A stretch of DNA of 64,000 nt from Brachynemurus nebulosus (GCA_035578155.1 JAPWDM010000007.1:33950413-34014412), one strand, 5' to 3'. Positions 11,932 through 24,620 are shown, counted from the first letter of the stretch. Notes: generated by a model not told the origin, from the letters alone. Numbers and translations: made by a program.

Positions 11932-14342
11932 GGTACAATTTTTTAAAATATATTTTTAAAGATAAAAATTGGGATGTAGTAGATCACATAAGAAAACCAT
12001 TTTATTTCCCTTATTCGTACCTTTAACTTCTCCTGTTTTTAACCGAATGACTTCAAATTGTAATTGTAGCCAAATAGTGAATTCCTTCAGTGAACATCAT
12101 GCGATTTTTCCCAGCAAATCTACTGAAAATTGGTTATGAAATCAGTAAAATTTGATTAATGTATTATTAAAGCTACAGCTAGTGATACAATAAAGAAACA
12201 ACTTTTTGCATCAAAATTTTAAACTATTTTAGAAATTAATTGAACTTAACAATTTTTTTTTTTTTTAATATGGCCCAAAATTTTCGCTCTCGACTGTTTT
12301 CACTCGGATCTCCTAAATATCCGTTTGATTTGTGAATTTTTGTTTTTCGGCTCTTCTCAACATTTTACTAATAATATTAAAGAAAAAAAAACATTATTCC
12401 GGTTTTTGTGTGTGAAATTTAAATTCAGCCGGACAAAGATACTTAGCTCAATACAAACAGAGACAATGATACGAAATATCCATCAATAGACAAACGAATG
12501 GCGAATCCAAACTGTACCCGATTATGTTGTACATGGGTTAAATAAACACATCGAATATTTACAAAAGTTTAGTAAACTCATACAGCGAAAGAGTGGACAC
12601 CAAGCACACCGAAACCGGACCAGTACATTGCAGATCTGAATGTGTTGTAAAAATATTGCGTAGTGTGTTAGGGTTGACCGGGATACTTGTGAATGGATTT
12701 TCATGAATTGAGATAAAAGCGTTGTTTTAAGTATTTTTTATTTTATATATATCACATTATGGTTGATTTATTTTTAATTCTACATTATTCAGGATGCACC
12801 ACACAAATTTTGAGCAAATTCGTATGAAAAACAAAAATTTTATAAGCCATTCACATTTCCCCGGTGCAGATTTCCAAATCTTATGAATTTTGGGGTAAAA
12901 GTGAATGGACGAATGGACTTTTTACGGGGATTTTTAGAGTTTATTTGCAAAAAACATTTTTTTACATAACAATACTACAAAAGCGAACAAAATATTTAAA
13001 AAAATTGGATTTGGAAAATTTTCTTAATATAAATATTTATTAATTTTTTTAATCTTTTTATCAAAGCATATTTTCATTATAGAAATTAAAAAATAGATAA
13101 ATACATCAATTGAATCATAAAACATGTCTTTCAAATAATTCATTTATGAACTATTATAAGTCAATGGACATGTGTTACTTTACAGAATGTGAAATTTCTC
13201 AGTCTTAAATATTCCTATAGATATGTAGTTATTTCCCCATTAGGCACATTTGTAAATTTTCTAAAATCTGTTAGTAATTTTTCGAATAAGATCTCAAAAA
13301 ATAATAATAATTAAAATATTTTCCACAAAATAAATTGTTAATCTTTTATTAAGTCATTCGAGGCGCATTCTTTAGTTTTCGATTCAATATATTAAAATTT
13401 CAGTATTATGTCGTCTCTATAAGGCAAACAGCTGTAATCATCTTTCACATTATCATAATCATTGAATAAATTAATTTTTTGTGTTGATTAAAGTTTATTT
13501 AGCCAGACCAACACTTAAAATGTTATACATGGCATTTTTAATGAATAAATTAATTATAACATGCATATCTTTAATAAATTTTAGAAAAATTAGGAAAACT
13601 TTTATATGTGGAGTACAAAATCTTAAAAAAAAAACATCGGTTAATCATACATCGTCGTCCTTTTGACGCACACTATTTAAGTATAAAAAAAACGACAATA
13701 GCTATAAACATAATTTATACATCTTATGTGTTATAATTACAAATAAATTATATAACAGAAATTTGACAGCAAGCAGGCAACGGACAAGTTGTAGTATTGG
13801 AGCAGGTAGAGAAGTTCGTTCGTCGTTTTGACGAGTACGTATGATTCTAGGGCTATAAATATCTAACTGAATGTAGCTAGACTAACTGATGGGATGCATG
13901 GGAATGATTTCTTGCACTACTGTGGTCCAGTCGATAAAAGTACGATCATCTAAATATGTAGGTACATTTAATTGAGATTTCTGAAAACTTTCACACATTT
14001 AAAGTGTATTATTCGAACACACGTATATTTACCGTGTACCGTATAAATTCATAAAATTATCTAGTGTGATTGTGTTGTTATAATTTTGTCGTAAAGTTGG
14101 ATGTTGAATTGGTCGCCAAAAAACAGCATGAAAGCATTGACATATCAAACCGACCGCCAACTCGTTTGCATACGAACCGTAACCGGGACTTGTACACATC
14201 AACATGTTACATATTCGTCCTAGTCGAAAACTTGTCGAAAATGAAAAACATCCATATTTTCCAAGTAGTAAGCTTGTCGTTTAAAATGTATCGTAATATA
14301 CTATATGTATGTTCGTACGATAACCCTCTTAAAATATTGAAT
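11932..14342. other. AT-rich DNA, no gene recognised
   Basis: No transposon ends or gene motifs were identified. The plus-strand frame 14070-14363 (97 codons) is more hydrophilic than most and has a GC-richer first half (SNRPPTRLHTNRNRD). It runs into the terminal repeat of the foldback at 14343 and has no recognisable domain or splice support, so I do not call it a gene. Confidence 0.4.
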
Positions 14343-14399
14343 CGTATGCAAAATAAAACTTAACGTAGTTTATGCTCACATTTTTTAAAAAGTGTGCAT

Positions 14400-14441
14400 T
14401 AGAATGTACGTTTACTATTATAATAATAAACGTACATTCTA
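14400..14441. repeat. Short perfect hairpin
   Basis: AGAATGTACGTTTA and TAAACGTACATTCT form 14-bp perfect arms around a 12-base AT spacer. It sits inside the left arm of the foldback. The matching position on the right arm (about 15645-15665) is a single copy, so this hairpin is a local inverted duplication. Confidence 0.8.
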
Positions 14442-14585
14442 AATTGTCATTGATAATTATCAATGAGAATTTTTGAAGGATCTTTCCTTTGTTATATTTT
14501 TTACAACCTTATGGGTGGATTAAGGGTAATAGAAAATATTGATGTATATATATTTTAAAATATTTCTTTTATTTAATAAAAACAG

Positions 14586-15038
14586 TAGTGATTAGCAAAA
14601 TTAGTCTTGGTCTTGCAGTCTTGTCTTGCTCTTGCATATTTTTCAAGACCAAGACCAAGACTATGTATACCAAGGGCAAGACCAAGACCAAGACTATAAG
14701 TATGGCTGCAAGACCAATACCAAGACTCAGGTGAGCAAGACCAAGACAATAGCAAGAAAAAAACAAGACTCTTGCTAAATTATTTAAATAGTTTAAAAGT
14801 ATAATTAATACCGTAAAGAGAGAAAATTCTGATTTTAGAAGGAAAAAATTCGCTAAGAAAAAAATTTCAAGAAAGTGCAAGATTCTTTAGCAATACCAAG
14901 ACCAAGACTGCACTTGCAAGACCAAGATCAAGACTCAAACTGCTCTAGTAAGACCAAGACCAAGACCCAAACTGGTCTAGCAAGACCAAGACCAAACCTG
15001 CCAAGTCTTGGTCTTGGTCTTGCATTTGCTCATCACTA
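14586..15038 (+). mobile_element. hAT MITE family 1 (CAAGAC-rich), copy 1
   Basis: The ends are TAGTGATTAGCAAA and TTTGCTCATCACTA, with an exact 8-bp target duplication AAAAACAG at 14578-14585 and 15039-15046. An 8-bp duplication with TAGTGATGAGC-like ends is diagnostic of the hAT superfamily. The flanking thirds are arrays of CAAGAC(CAAGAC) and its complement GTCTTG. The middle is a conserved AT-rich core (ctatttaaatagtttaaaag, then accgtaaagagagaaaattc). The frames 14569-14880 and 14573-14755 on the minus strand are translations of the array (LVLVL repeats) and are not genes. Copies 2 and 3 lie at 24810-25237 and 56185-56613. Confidence 0.93.
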
Positions 15039-15740
15039 AAAAACAGGTAAATTTGCAAGAAATTGTTAACATTAATATACAATATATAGAGTCTGTGTAT
15101 GTAAATATACAATATATAGAGTCTGTGTCAGACTAAACTTTTTTTATTTGACTGTGTTACATATTTGTATGAAATTTTTTAGTATATAATCGTCGATTGT
15201 TAATTATCCGATGTTATTTATCGAAAAATTAGTTAATTTTAAATAAAAGAAGAAATCTATCGGATTGAATGTTAATTATAGTATTCGGAAAAAGAGCTAT
15301 TTTCACCATAATTAATAATTACCCATTCCTTATATTGCATAGAATTTGAAGAATATGTATAAAATTAAAAATGTAAAATTAGGCCTTTGCATGTAAAAAT
15401 TTATAAAGAATATATCAGTTAAAAAAGTTTAGTCTGACTCTATCTAGACTCTATATAAAGATTGATTATTTACATAATGTTTACAATTTCTTAAAAATGT
15501 ACCTGTTTTTTAAAAAAAATTTTTTTAAAGGATACATCAATTTTTTAATTATTATCCTTTTTTTATTACCATTAACCACCATAAGGTTGTAAAAAATTTA
15601 ATATAACAAAAGGATGATCCTTCAAAAATTGTCATTGATAATAGTAGATAAACGAACGTTCTAATGCACACTTTTTAAAAAATGTGAGCATAAACTACGT
15701 TAAGTTTTATTTAGAATACGACTTAACTGTATTTGGTTAA

Positions 15741-15818
15741 ATGGTGGATTACGACGAAACGGAACGAATCTACGGACGGGGTGAATGGGAATTCAATGAG
15801 GGTGGGGGGTTCGAGTCG
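15741..15818 (+). CDS. Candidate first coding exon (unidentified protein)
   Basis: An ATG directly after an in-frame TAA opens a 26-codon frame. It begins MVDYDETERIYGRGEWEF, continues NEGGGFES, and stops at a GTAAGA splice-donor-like site (15819-15824), giving a phase-0 exon end. The stretch is clearly GC-richer than its surroundings and is acidic and glycine-rich. I do not recognise the protein. It starts 20 bases after the end of the foldback element (15720), so an origin in transposon flank is possible. No TATA box, second exon or conservation can be shown here. It could be a first exon of a plus-strand gene that continues far to the right, or a chance frame. Confidence 0.35.
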
Positions 15819-15824
15819 GTAAGA

Positions 15825-16340
15825 ATAGATTTCTCTAGTTGATAGAATTCCGGGTTATTATAATATATTATTTCAACCATTGAAACATTCATTTTGAATG
15901 AACTTTTTAATATGAACGTCATCTAGTAAGTTCGTACGTTCCCCCCGCGCCGGGTATGCCGCACGTATCTATCGACAGTTCATTCACAGATGAAACGCTA
16001 AAGAAAGTAACAAAATTTAATTAAAATAGTTTTAATTTTATTTGTGAAACTATTTGAAATATTTTAATGTATTTGTTTTATTTGAAAATCGAAATCTGGT
16101 TGAATATTTAATGAATGGTAGGAAAAATCATTTTCCTGTAAAACAAAACTATTTTCAATGTTTGCACTGATTGATTTTTCGAATTTTCTATTTGAAAAGG
16201 ATACCTACTCGTCGGCATCAATCAGGAAAATAGGATGGTCAAACTGGTTCTAGTAATATATTCTTCCTACTCTTTATACATTGAGAATAAATTATTTATT
16301 TTAATGGTTTCAAAAAAATATTTACTTAAAAAAATTCTTT
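15825..16340. other. AT-rich DNA with a short GC-rich patch
   Basis: At about 15935-15985 there is a CpG-rich patch (tccccccgcgccgggtatgc) unlike its surroundings, with a GTAAGT just upstream at about 15928. It could be part of an exon or promoter, but no convincing frame was seen. The remainder is AT-rich without features. Confidence 0.3.
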
Positions 16341-16344
16341 TTAA

Positions 16345-16953
16345 GGTGAATCGATCAGTACTGACAAATTTGTGACAAGTGAATTACTAAGTCTATTTCT
16401 TTCTCTATAAATAAATAAAATTTATGTGTAGAAAAATAAGTTAAATTTTATAATACATATAACAGTATTAATATTTGATTATTGTTGAATCTTCTAATTT
16501 TAATAATTTTAAAAGTAATGAATTTGATTCTGGTAGTGACGTGTACGTACACATAATAACTAACACGTACACAAATATATTATGGGTGTATTAGGATAAA
16601 ATGACATTTTTATAGTTTTATTTTCTATTTATTACAATAACTAAACGTCCAGTATTAAACAAAATAGTTTTTTAATGATTCAGAAACATAAAAGAAAATA
16701 ATTTTCTGTTTTTTTAAATCCTAAGGTTGGTTTTCAATGACACAACTTACTTAAATACGTACAACTGATTCACCTCTAATCATTCTTTGACATTTACTCG
16801 TACGTTAAAAATTCTAACTTTGAAAATTTATTTCTTCTAAACTACACGTCAGAAATTATTCAAAATGGTGTCAGTGAATGCCTCATATCTTTCTCTATAA
16901 TATACTAAAATTTCAAATTCTAAACTTGGAAAATTTCAAGTGATCGATTCACC
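16345..16953. mobile_element. TTAA-flanked element family 2 (GGTGAATCGATCA), copy A
   Basis: The ends are GGTGAATCGATCA and TGATCGATTCACC, flanked by TTAA at 16341-16344 and 16954-16957. The 609-bp interior is non-coding. A diverged copy in the opposite orientation occupies about 36030-36603. It shares blocks such as aatatattatgggtgtatta, ttattacaataactaaacgt and catttactcgtacgtt. The family assignment beyond TTAA is open. Confidence 0.8.
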
Positions 16954-16957
16954 TTAA

Positions 16958-17592
16958 TATATAAATAGGTATTAGGAAATATCTTCAGAAAACTTAAAAC
17001 GAAATCGTTAAAGGAAATGCTAGAAAATTCATAAAGTTTTCGGTTTTAATAAATAAAAAAGTCTTTTTAAATGAAGTTCAGATTCCTTTAACCATTTTTC
17101 ATTTTTAAATCCCACTTTGGGAGGTGTTCATTAAGGACTACAACGAAAAACAGGGAAATATCCAATATTTCATCGCAAACGTTCTTGACGCACTTGACGA
17201 ATTTTTTTTGCGTCGGTTTGTTCTGAAACATTCTGTACTGGTACTGTATACGTTTTAATTGAATCATTGAAAATAAATATAACGGATTTAAGTACACAAA
17301 CAATTCTTGAAATTGTACATAAGTTTAGTAAATCGTGGTGAAGTTTGTGAAAATCAATATGGACGTGTGTAATCAAACATGTTCCCATTTTCCGGAAAAT
17401 CGCTTGCCATGAGTTAATTTGATACGATTACAACTAAACGTAATATGGTTACCACTGTTTTTCTGACATAACGTTCCGTAAATATTACATAATGATATAT
17501 TTTATACCAAGTAATAATAAGTACCGTAGAGACAAATAACTTTACTATAATTTCCGATTCAAATTTTGAGTAAAATGACGAAGAAATTAATT
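16958..17592. other. AT-rich DNA, no gene recognised
   Basis: Two minus-strand frames (17088-17303 and 17170-17388) overlap in different phases with no motif. I see no other structure. Confidence 0.45.
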
Positions 17593-17594
17593 TA

Positions 17595-17815
17595 TTGGGT
17601 CATCCGGAAAGTTCGTACCGTTCTTAGTGTAAATAACCATCTCGATTTTTTTCAAATGGCCGATAACTGTGAATTTTGAATGCTGAAAAGTTGCCGCTAA
17701 TACTTAACAGTTTGCCTCAGGTTTCGCTTTATTTCTTGACGGATAAATTCATTGGGCAATACACAGAGGTCGATCGAAGGGAGCTAAACTAGTATAACAT
17801 GATATATTGTTCCTT
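17595..17815 (+). mobile_element. Mariner-like 5' end fragment
   Basis: After a TA, the string TTGGGTCATCCGGAAAGTTC followed by GTACCG matches the style of mariner terminal repeats, which typically contain a GGT-x-x-TCCG-x-AAGTTCGTACC-like core. About 220 bp of non-AT-biased sequence follows (ttgaatgctgaaaagttgcc, then gtttcgctttatttcttgac). No transposase frame or matching right end is visible downstream. It appears to be a solo or truncated mariner end. Confidence 0.6.
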
Positions 17816-20310
17816 GATGTTTAAGGGGGAAGGGTCCTCCAGAATTTTCAAATTTTTCATTTTTTATTTTGCTTTAAAAGTTCATTTGAACCTTAAGGAA
17901 TATATTTCTAATGTTTTAATCCCAACAGAAAGATTATTTTAGATAACGATAAAGTGCTTTTAACTCTACTTTTCAAGAACGAAAACCTTTTAATAGCGTT
18001 TTTCTCAAAACAGGTTTTTTTCCGCGCCATGGAACATAACTTAAAAAGTTATTAAGGTATTAACTTGAAATTTTGTACAGATATTCTTTAAGATATTGGC
18101 CTTTGCATATACCTAAAATTTTGCATAAATTATTACTATAAATATTGTTTATAACAATTTGTTTATAAAAAAAAAAGTGAAATTTTTTTCTTTTCGATTT
18201 TAAATTGTGAAAAAAAAATTTCTCATCAAAAATAGGTATATGCAAAGCGTAATGACTTATTTAAAAAAAAAATTTTTTGTCCGATTGAATTCAGTTGATT
18301 ACAAGAGGCTGGGCACTCCACGGCGCAAATTAAAAGAGTCAACTTGGAACAGCTGTAGCGCCGCCATTTTTTCTTTTATTTGCATAGAAATTTATGAGTG
18401 AATACACCATAAGATGTACTATACTAAATTTGATTCTGTTTGAAAATGAACTGACGGTTCGAAACAATATTGTCACAGTTTCAAAATAAAAGTGGTATTT
18501 TTGCGAAGTAAAATATTTGTTTATTATTTACAAATATGGAATACCATAAAGTAACGCTCAAATCTATTAATATTAGAAGTTGCCTTTCTAAACAAGATAA
18601 CGCCTTAATTTACACGTAGATACATTTTAATAATATTATAAAAATTTTGAAAAATACATCTGTAAAAAAATTAAATGATGCAGTAACTTATATTCTTATT
18701 CAATGTATTGATTAAATGCTTAAAAGCCGTTAAAAATTACTTTTATCAAAGAAAGTTTTTATAGTAAATGTTTAGGTTTCTTACTCTCTCTTGATTTTGA
18801 TTCATATTATGCATTTTAATGGCCATTTTTTACCAACCGCATAAAAAAATCGTATAAAGAAAGACCGCATAAAAAAAGGTTCAGTTGTATATGTATTTCA
18901 AGCTATGAAATTTAAAATTTTTTTGGCACAAAATTTTGTATGGTAAGGTTATGTTTAATAGGTTAAGTTAGTGAATTTTACGGTATTTTGCAGATACTGA
19001 CATATGTTTCGAATACCGGTTGTTTGATAAGTTTAAAACTGTTAAAACTGACTGATTGATGGTTTCAAATGAGAGCAAACCCTTCGTTGTGCGATATTAC
19101 CTCAAGTGGTTGGATTCATAGAAATTTGCTGTGACGGACAGAAAAATAACATTTGTCGAATATAAGTGACAACTTTTGTGACATTGGGTTCACCAGTTTT
19201 GTTAATAATAAGTATTTATGTAAATAGAAAGTTTGAGAGTTTGATTCTCTTTGAGAATTTATTGAAAACAATTTATCTTTGAAGTTTGTTAGCTCAATAT
19301 TGTTGTTTACCGAACAATTTATTAGAACTAGTACGTTGATATTTTAGGCTCAAAATGGCGTTAAGATGATTCAAATAAACATATTGTGCCCTTGGTACTT
19401 AACAGATTGCGTATATTTACATGGGATATAGTAGAAAGCTAAATTTTGCCACTGCGAAACAAGCTAAAACTCCACTTTCTTGGCTAAGAGTCAACAATTT
19501 TGCTTCGACTCTAGAAATTCGAATTTCTGCTGAATCGATATTTAAACATTTATGAATAATAACCAAGAAATGAACCAATCGAAAACACTGTTCCGTTCAA
19601 AGGTTACAAAGAATCAAAATTTATTTTGCTTTACAGGTAGATGGGCGCATTTTTAAGGAAAGTCACCTCACAACCGTTTTCCCAGGGGAAAATATTCATA
19701 TTTCAAGTCATCCCCATGCACTGGGGAAATATGTTGACATGCTATGACATGCCTCTTGTTGCAAAAATTCAAAAATTTTTCAGTTCTGACAACGGAGATA
19801 ACTGTTAGATATCAATGCCCATCTCATAAATAAAGTATAATATTAAGTTAGTTACATATGGGAGTAATTTAATATTACTATGGTAGGTTGTTTAAAATAT
19901 AAAAAAAAAATAGTTGTTCATATAAAAAATGAGAGTACTGAAATGAAAATAAAATCTTAGAATAAAAGTAAATTTTTGTGTTTTTATTTATGAAATAATT
20001 ATGGAATGCCCACACAAAATCTTAATAATAACGGCCTTTTGAAATAAAATCCAAATTATCTCCTAATGCGTGTGACTTATGAACAAAAATTTACCAATAA
20101 AATGATTGAAATTTTTCAAAGTATGGAGGATTCTTCTGTTACCAAACCTAGAAGAACCAAATTTGCGAACGATATTATATTTTCGTGTGATTTCATACAG
20201 CAACCCAACTTCACCATTTTGAATTTATTAGTTAGCGCAACTAAAAGAAAAACACATACCTATCAATTGAAACGACTCGCGCGCCCTTTGTTTCTAAAAA
20301 TTATACTAAT
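17816..20310. other. AT-rich DNA; possible single TTAA-element end at left
   Basis: At 17821 ttaagggggaagggtcctcc resembles the left ends of the TTAA-flanked elements elsewhere in the window, but no right end was found. At about 18533-18575 the string aaatatggaataccataaag followed by taacgct is repeated at about 33224-33260. No gene is supported. Confidence 0.35.
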
Positions 20311-20350
20311 TTAGAAACCTTAACGAACGTGCGCACAACAACTCACCGAA
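20311..20350 (+). repeat. Dispersed repeat, apparent empty-site copy
   Basis: The string agaaaccttaacgaacgtgc followed by gcacaacaactcaccgaact matches two separated pieces at 38532-38565 and 39649-39660. Here the halves are contiguous, and there they are split by the foldback region, so this looks like the uninterrupted form of the same repeat. Confidence 0.6.
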
Positions 20351-20629
20351 CTTTCATGGTAATCGGATGACTAGTAACGGAAGGCATGCGGGACAAACAA
20401 AGAGCGAGAATGGATTGTTGCTAACTATAAAAAACGATACATAAAATCTGTCATCGCTCCATCTCACTTAAATGAATGTACGACACCACCTACTAGGTAC
20501 TAAAAAATATGGAACACCAAGGGACCAAACTAGAATGTCTATCAAACTGTTCCACTTGTCGCCAGTGGGTAACGTAAAACGTCTCCACTATGTTGTGTAC
20601 GTACACATTGTTTGCAATAGTGTTGGTTT

Positions 20630-20677
20630 GGTGTTTTGTAGTAGTGTGCATATTCACACACACTACTACAAAACACC
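20630..20677. repeat. 19-bp perfect hairpin
   Basis: GGTGTTTTGTAGTAGTGTG (20630-20648) and its exact complement (20659-20677) surround a 10-base loop. The frame at 20472-20723 reads through it and is probably not coding. Confidence 0.9.
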
Positions 20678-21576
20678 TATTATGGGACAGACCAACCTGT
20701 CCAATTCAAGTAACAATGTCTAACAATGTATTACAATGCATTGTGCTTTCGGTGCCTGACACCGACTGACTACATGTCTTAAGCCGTGTCGGGCACACTC
20801 TGGGCTCACCACTAGTTACAATTTTCTACACTTACGCTGAGGACTTGTGGAACACCATAAAGCAATACTCGAATCAATTACCGGTAGGTGAACCTGGCTG
20901 CAACCCTTTGCACAAATGTCACCCAATCGCCCCGAAACATTAAAAACCAATTGAGTACCGTGCTCCAAATATACAAACGGACATAAGTTATGATTATTTT
21001 CGAAAAATGTCAAAAACAAAAATAAAAACATACCAGTATAGATGTGTCTAGCTTTTAGTTATCGTAATGTCACGGGAAGAAAAACCAAAGAATAATGGAA
21101 GTGTCGAAAATATATACCGCAATATACACATTCGAGAACGGAACCGGTTCGAGTATATTTCTAGTTCGTGTATATAGGTCGAAGCACATCGAGTACGTTG
21201 CAATCGAATCGACGCTCATCGTGAACACATCGTCTCGGCGCCAACGTCGAAGAAAAGGTAAAGCTTCCACTGAACAAACACAATACATCATCGTGCTACT
21301 GTGTAATCTAACGCAAGCTTCTCAACTAAAGATATACACACGTATAGGTGGCATCCATATATTGTATCAGAATAGACAAATGTGCTCTCAAGTATTGTTC
21401 AATCAAAGATCATTTGGTGTTACGTCCTTGTATTACGTCCCGTGAATTTGTTACGTCCTTGTTAGGGGAGCGTTCATAAATTGCGTAGCCTCGTAAACAT
21501 GAATTTGATGTGAAATTTCATGACTAATCCTGAATTACTTACGATGTGTTTACAGCTTTCTGAAATTTCACATAAC
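20678..21576. other. Mixed-composition DNA, possible exon or promoter not proven
   Basis: The interval 21080-21270 is GC-richer with many CpG dinucleotides, a TATATAGG string at about 21171, and an AAG|GTAAAG string near 21255 that could be a splice donor on the plus strand. A 116-codon plus frame (21095-21445) covers it, but its residues show no family signature. I leave it unassigned. Confidence 0.3.
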
Positions 21577-21733
21577 CAGTGTTCTTTTCAATTACACATA
21601 AATGGCTAAAGTCTACATTTACAAATCGATAAGGCGTAGACAATGTCGACAATGTTGACTATGCTGTAGAGAATGTCGATAATATGGCGGATGACAAGGT
21701 GACAGGTAATTTAGCAAAGTGAATTAAAGTGTG

Positions 21734-21782
<49 letters not shown>

Positions 21783-22433
21783 AAAATAAATTCAGATAAT
21801 TTGTAAATGTAATGAGTCCAAATGATAATTTAAAAATGCCTAGGGACCAAAAAATGGAAAACTTGCTCAGCTAGATCTTTTCAAGGGTTATTGGAACCAG
21901 AAACTTGGACAAAGGAGTTCTTGGAATTTTTTTGAAATATATTTTGTTTACTTTAAAATTAACTGTTAAATTCAAATATTTCAACAATCAAATTTAAATC
22001 TGAATAGGTAACTGATTTTAAAGGTTTTTTTTTTTTTTAAATTAATTGTAGAAGTTTAAAAAGTAATTGCTAATTAAATTATTTTGGTCAAATTGTGAAA
22101 ATATACACTTAGTAAAAAAGGAAAACAAGCAAAATTTTAAAGAAAGTGTGAATATAAGCAAAATATTCTAAATAAAAATTAGCTCATTTGGTTTTAAATG
22201 GTTTATAACATCGAAAACTAAATTTTGAAGTAAATATACTCACAAATAAAGAAGTATGCAAATATAGATTTGTCCAACTTTAATGACCCATTGTAAAATA
22301 AATAATATTTATTGTTTACATTGAATGTAGTGAATAGACAAGTAAATAGACAATTGTTACATAGTCTACCCTTATTGTTTACGCGTAGACACTTGAGGTA
22401 GACAACTCTACGTAATGTAGGTGCACAACACTG
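21577..22433. mobile_element. Possible hAT-like element (CAGTGTT ends)
   Basis: CAGTGTTC at the left and CAACACTG at the right are inverted, and both end regions are rich in gtagac/gtctac motifs (gtagacaatgtcgacaatgt on the left; tagacaagtaaatagacaat on the right). The flanking 8-mers (cacataac and cagaacca) do not match well, so the boundaries or the call may be wrong. It contains a (TA)n tract. Confidence 0.35.
21736..21777. repeat. (TA)n microsatellite
   Basis: A run of about 42 bp of TA, inside the possible 21577-22433 element. Confidence 0.95.
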
Positions 22434-24600
22434 CAGAACCACCTCAAACGGATTATGTTACCATTTGGTCACACAGTTTTTACAGTTAAAAGAAGGGTTT
22501 TATGGGGAAATATTTTGCTAAACTTAAAAAAAAGTGTTAACTTTCACTTTATTTCAATAAAATATATTTTGAATTTAATAGAGAAAAGCCACTAGTAGTA
22601 TACATGGTGGTTGGAGGAGTTTAAAAGAGTGGGGCGCTTCCCAAAATCAATGAAAATTAATAATATCAATGCAGGCCACTGCTATTCGTTGATTCCTTAT
22701 AATCTGTTGGTACTGGTTCCAAAAAATCTTTGAATTCAATTCTGAAAATGTGAATTACTTTCAGAATTCTTATAAGTAACCTCGCTAACAAATATTTACA
22801 GTGATTAAAATCTTTCTGCTGAATTATTAACGAACATAACTATGACGTCGTTACGCTTTTCTGTGCGATGTAAATGAATTCAAATTGTTAATTTTCATTA
22901 TTATTAAAAAGCTTTTTACTCTGCTAAAGTTGTGCTTTCAATTTCCGTTACAGGAATGAATGTTAGATTTTTTTTCTCGTTCGAGCCCCGCTAATGATGG
23001 TACTCTCCGATGATAAACTTCGCGTATAAAGTTTTCACCACATACTCATACATGTAAATACTCAAAACTTCTTACTCATCCTCTTCCGTTACGTCACCGT
23101 CGACTAAGAGTGGAAATACTAACCGTAAATTTACTTCCGCAATTGTGAATTTTGTTTATTTTGTTTTAAAATAATATAATAAATCTTTGTTTATGAATTT
23201 TGGTTACGTAAACTGTTGTTGTATCAGGTATCTTTGATTTTTTGTTTATGTCGAACTAAAAGAAGAATTTTTTTGTCATAATGTCCTTGGTCTACCGAAA
23301 TGACAAGGATTTGAAAATATTGTCGTTAGTTTTTGACTTGTCTGAAAGAATATTTTATTCGAATTAAATAAAATAAAATAAAATTATTTTATGACTGGAA
23401 CCAGAGGGATTCTTAGCAGTTACAGACATAAAGAATTTTTATAAAAGTTCAAAATTTTACAAATTTGGAAAGTGCAGCACTTACTATGCTAAGAGGATTT
23501 AATTACTCCAGCGGCTCACCAAGCATGTAACGAATTAAGTTAGGACCTGTAAAATACAAACCGATGCTTTCTCATAGGTTCCAGAAACTTGTACTGCGCA
23601 GAATCAAACAAGGATATGTGTTTTATATAGAAATATTTTGCCAAACTACAAAAAATACTCGATTTCTTACGCAAAAGAAGGGTTTTTAAAGAAAAAAATG
23701 CAGACAATTTCCTAACTATATCCCCTGGAAAACAAACACGAAGAAAAATTGAAAATTTATAATGCAATAAGAGAGTGGGTGAAAAAACATATGATCTGAA
23801 AATTCCTATGAACGTCGATACTAATAATTTTCCAAAAATAAAATATCTATTTTAATTTAAATGATTAATATTTCAATACAGAAAATTTTCCGAAAAAATA
23901 GACGCGAAACAAACATCCGTACAATATTGATTGCAATTGAATGAAGATAAAAACAATTTAAAAATTGCGCGTCATTGTGCGTCATATCACCATCACTCTT
24001 GTGTGTTCATCTCTCTTGTCATCTCTCTCTTCTCTGTACTAGGAATGTATATGGTATGTGTTTAATGTAGCGTTAAAAAAATACATCTTATTAAAAAAAA
24101 AATTCATACTAAGTGAAAAGTCGTGAAAAAGAGTCACGTAGATGGGGTGAACGAAATTCGTGTTCACGATCATGGCTGGATGATATGGTAAATTTGTCTG
24201 GATTGCTTAAACTGTTTATTATATTGTAATGTCTGTGTTTATTACGAAAATTTCCGAGGGGCAAAGGAAGAGGTTTCGGGTTATGGATGAAGCTAAAGTT
24301 GATAGGGAATTCTTTTTATAAAATGTCTTCAAATATTTTGGAAGAAATCGATGTAATATAGTTACTGTTTGAAACTGATTAGCCCACTTTGGGAATTTAG
24401 ATATTCTCTTCTTACCGGACGCCCTTTTACTCCCACGAGGTATAGAGTTCACAAAAAATATAAAAAAATAAACAAAATTAAATAATATGAAAAAAACTAA
24501 AACAAATGTCAAATATTGATTCAAATATTCAAAACAGACAGTTTGATCGAACCCTTCAAAAAACCGGGCCTTAACCATTTGTCTCATTTATCTATGTGAT
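22434..24600. other. AT-rich DNA, no gene recognised
   Basis: There are no recognisable domains. The 122-codon minus-strand frame 24219-24587 has a hydrophobic stretch in its first half and a basic stretch (RGSKRASGKKRISK), but no family match I can name. At 24405-24430 a string around cttcttaccgg is echoed at 25405-25430, on either side of the tandem duplication described next. Confidence 0.4.
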
Positions 24601-24620
24601 GATCCAGTCCTGAGTGTCAA

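Larger units (their letters stand above)
14343..15720. mobile_element. Long-TIR foldback element containing a hAT MITE
   Basis: The outer arms are inverted copies: left 14343-14530 (CGTATGC, then aaataaaacttaacgtagtt) and right about 15545-15720 (aactacgttaagttttattt, then agaatacg). A further inner pairing (atatagagtctgtgtcagac against gtctgactctatctagac) continues the foldback after the hAT insertion. Removing the 453-bp MITE plus one duplication leaves about 0.9 kb, most of it self-complementary. Short duplications occur inside (a block ending atatacaatatatagagtct twice, at about 15075 and 15106). No target duplication was found, and there is no coding content. Confidence 0.8.

Noticed and set aside
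14569..14880. Open frames with LVLVLVL or KTKTKTK repeats (14.6, 25.0 and 56.2 kb)
   Set aside because: They are translations of CAAGAC arrays in a hAT MITE. Both strands and several phases are open because the hexamer has no stop codon.
17821..17850. Left end of another TTAA element (ttaagggggaagggtcctcc)
   Set aside because: No inverted partner was found downstream, so it cannot be delimited.
24219..24587. 122-codon minus-strand frame as a membrane protein
   Set aside because: The hydrophobic stretch comes from T/A-rich low complexity, and there is no start context, splice signal or recognisable family.
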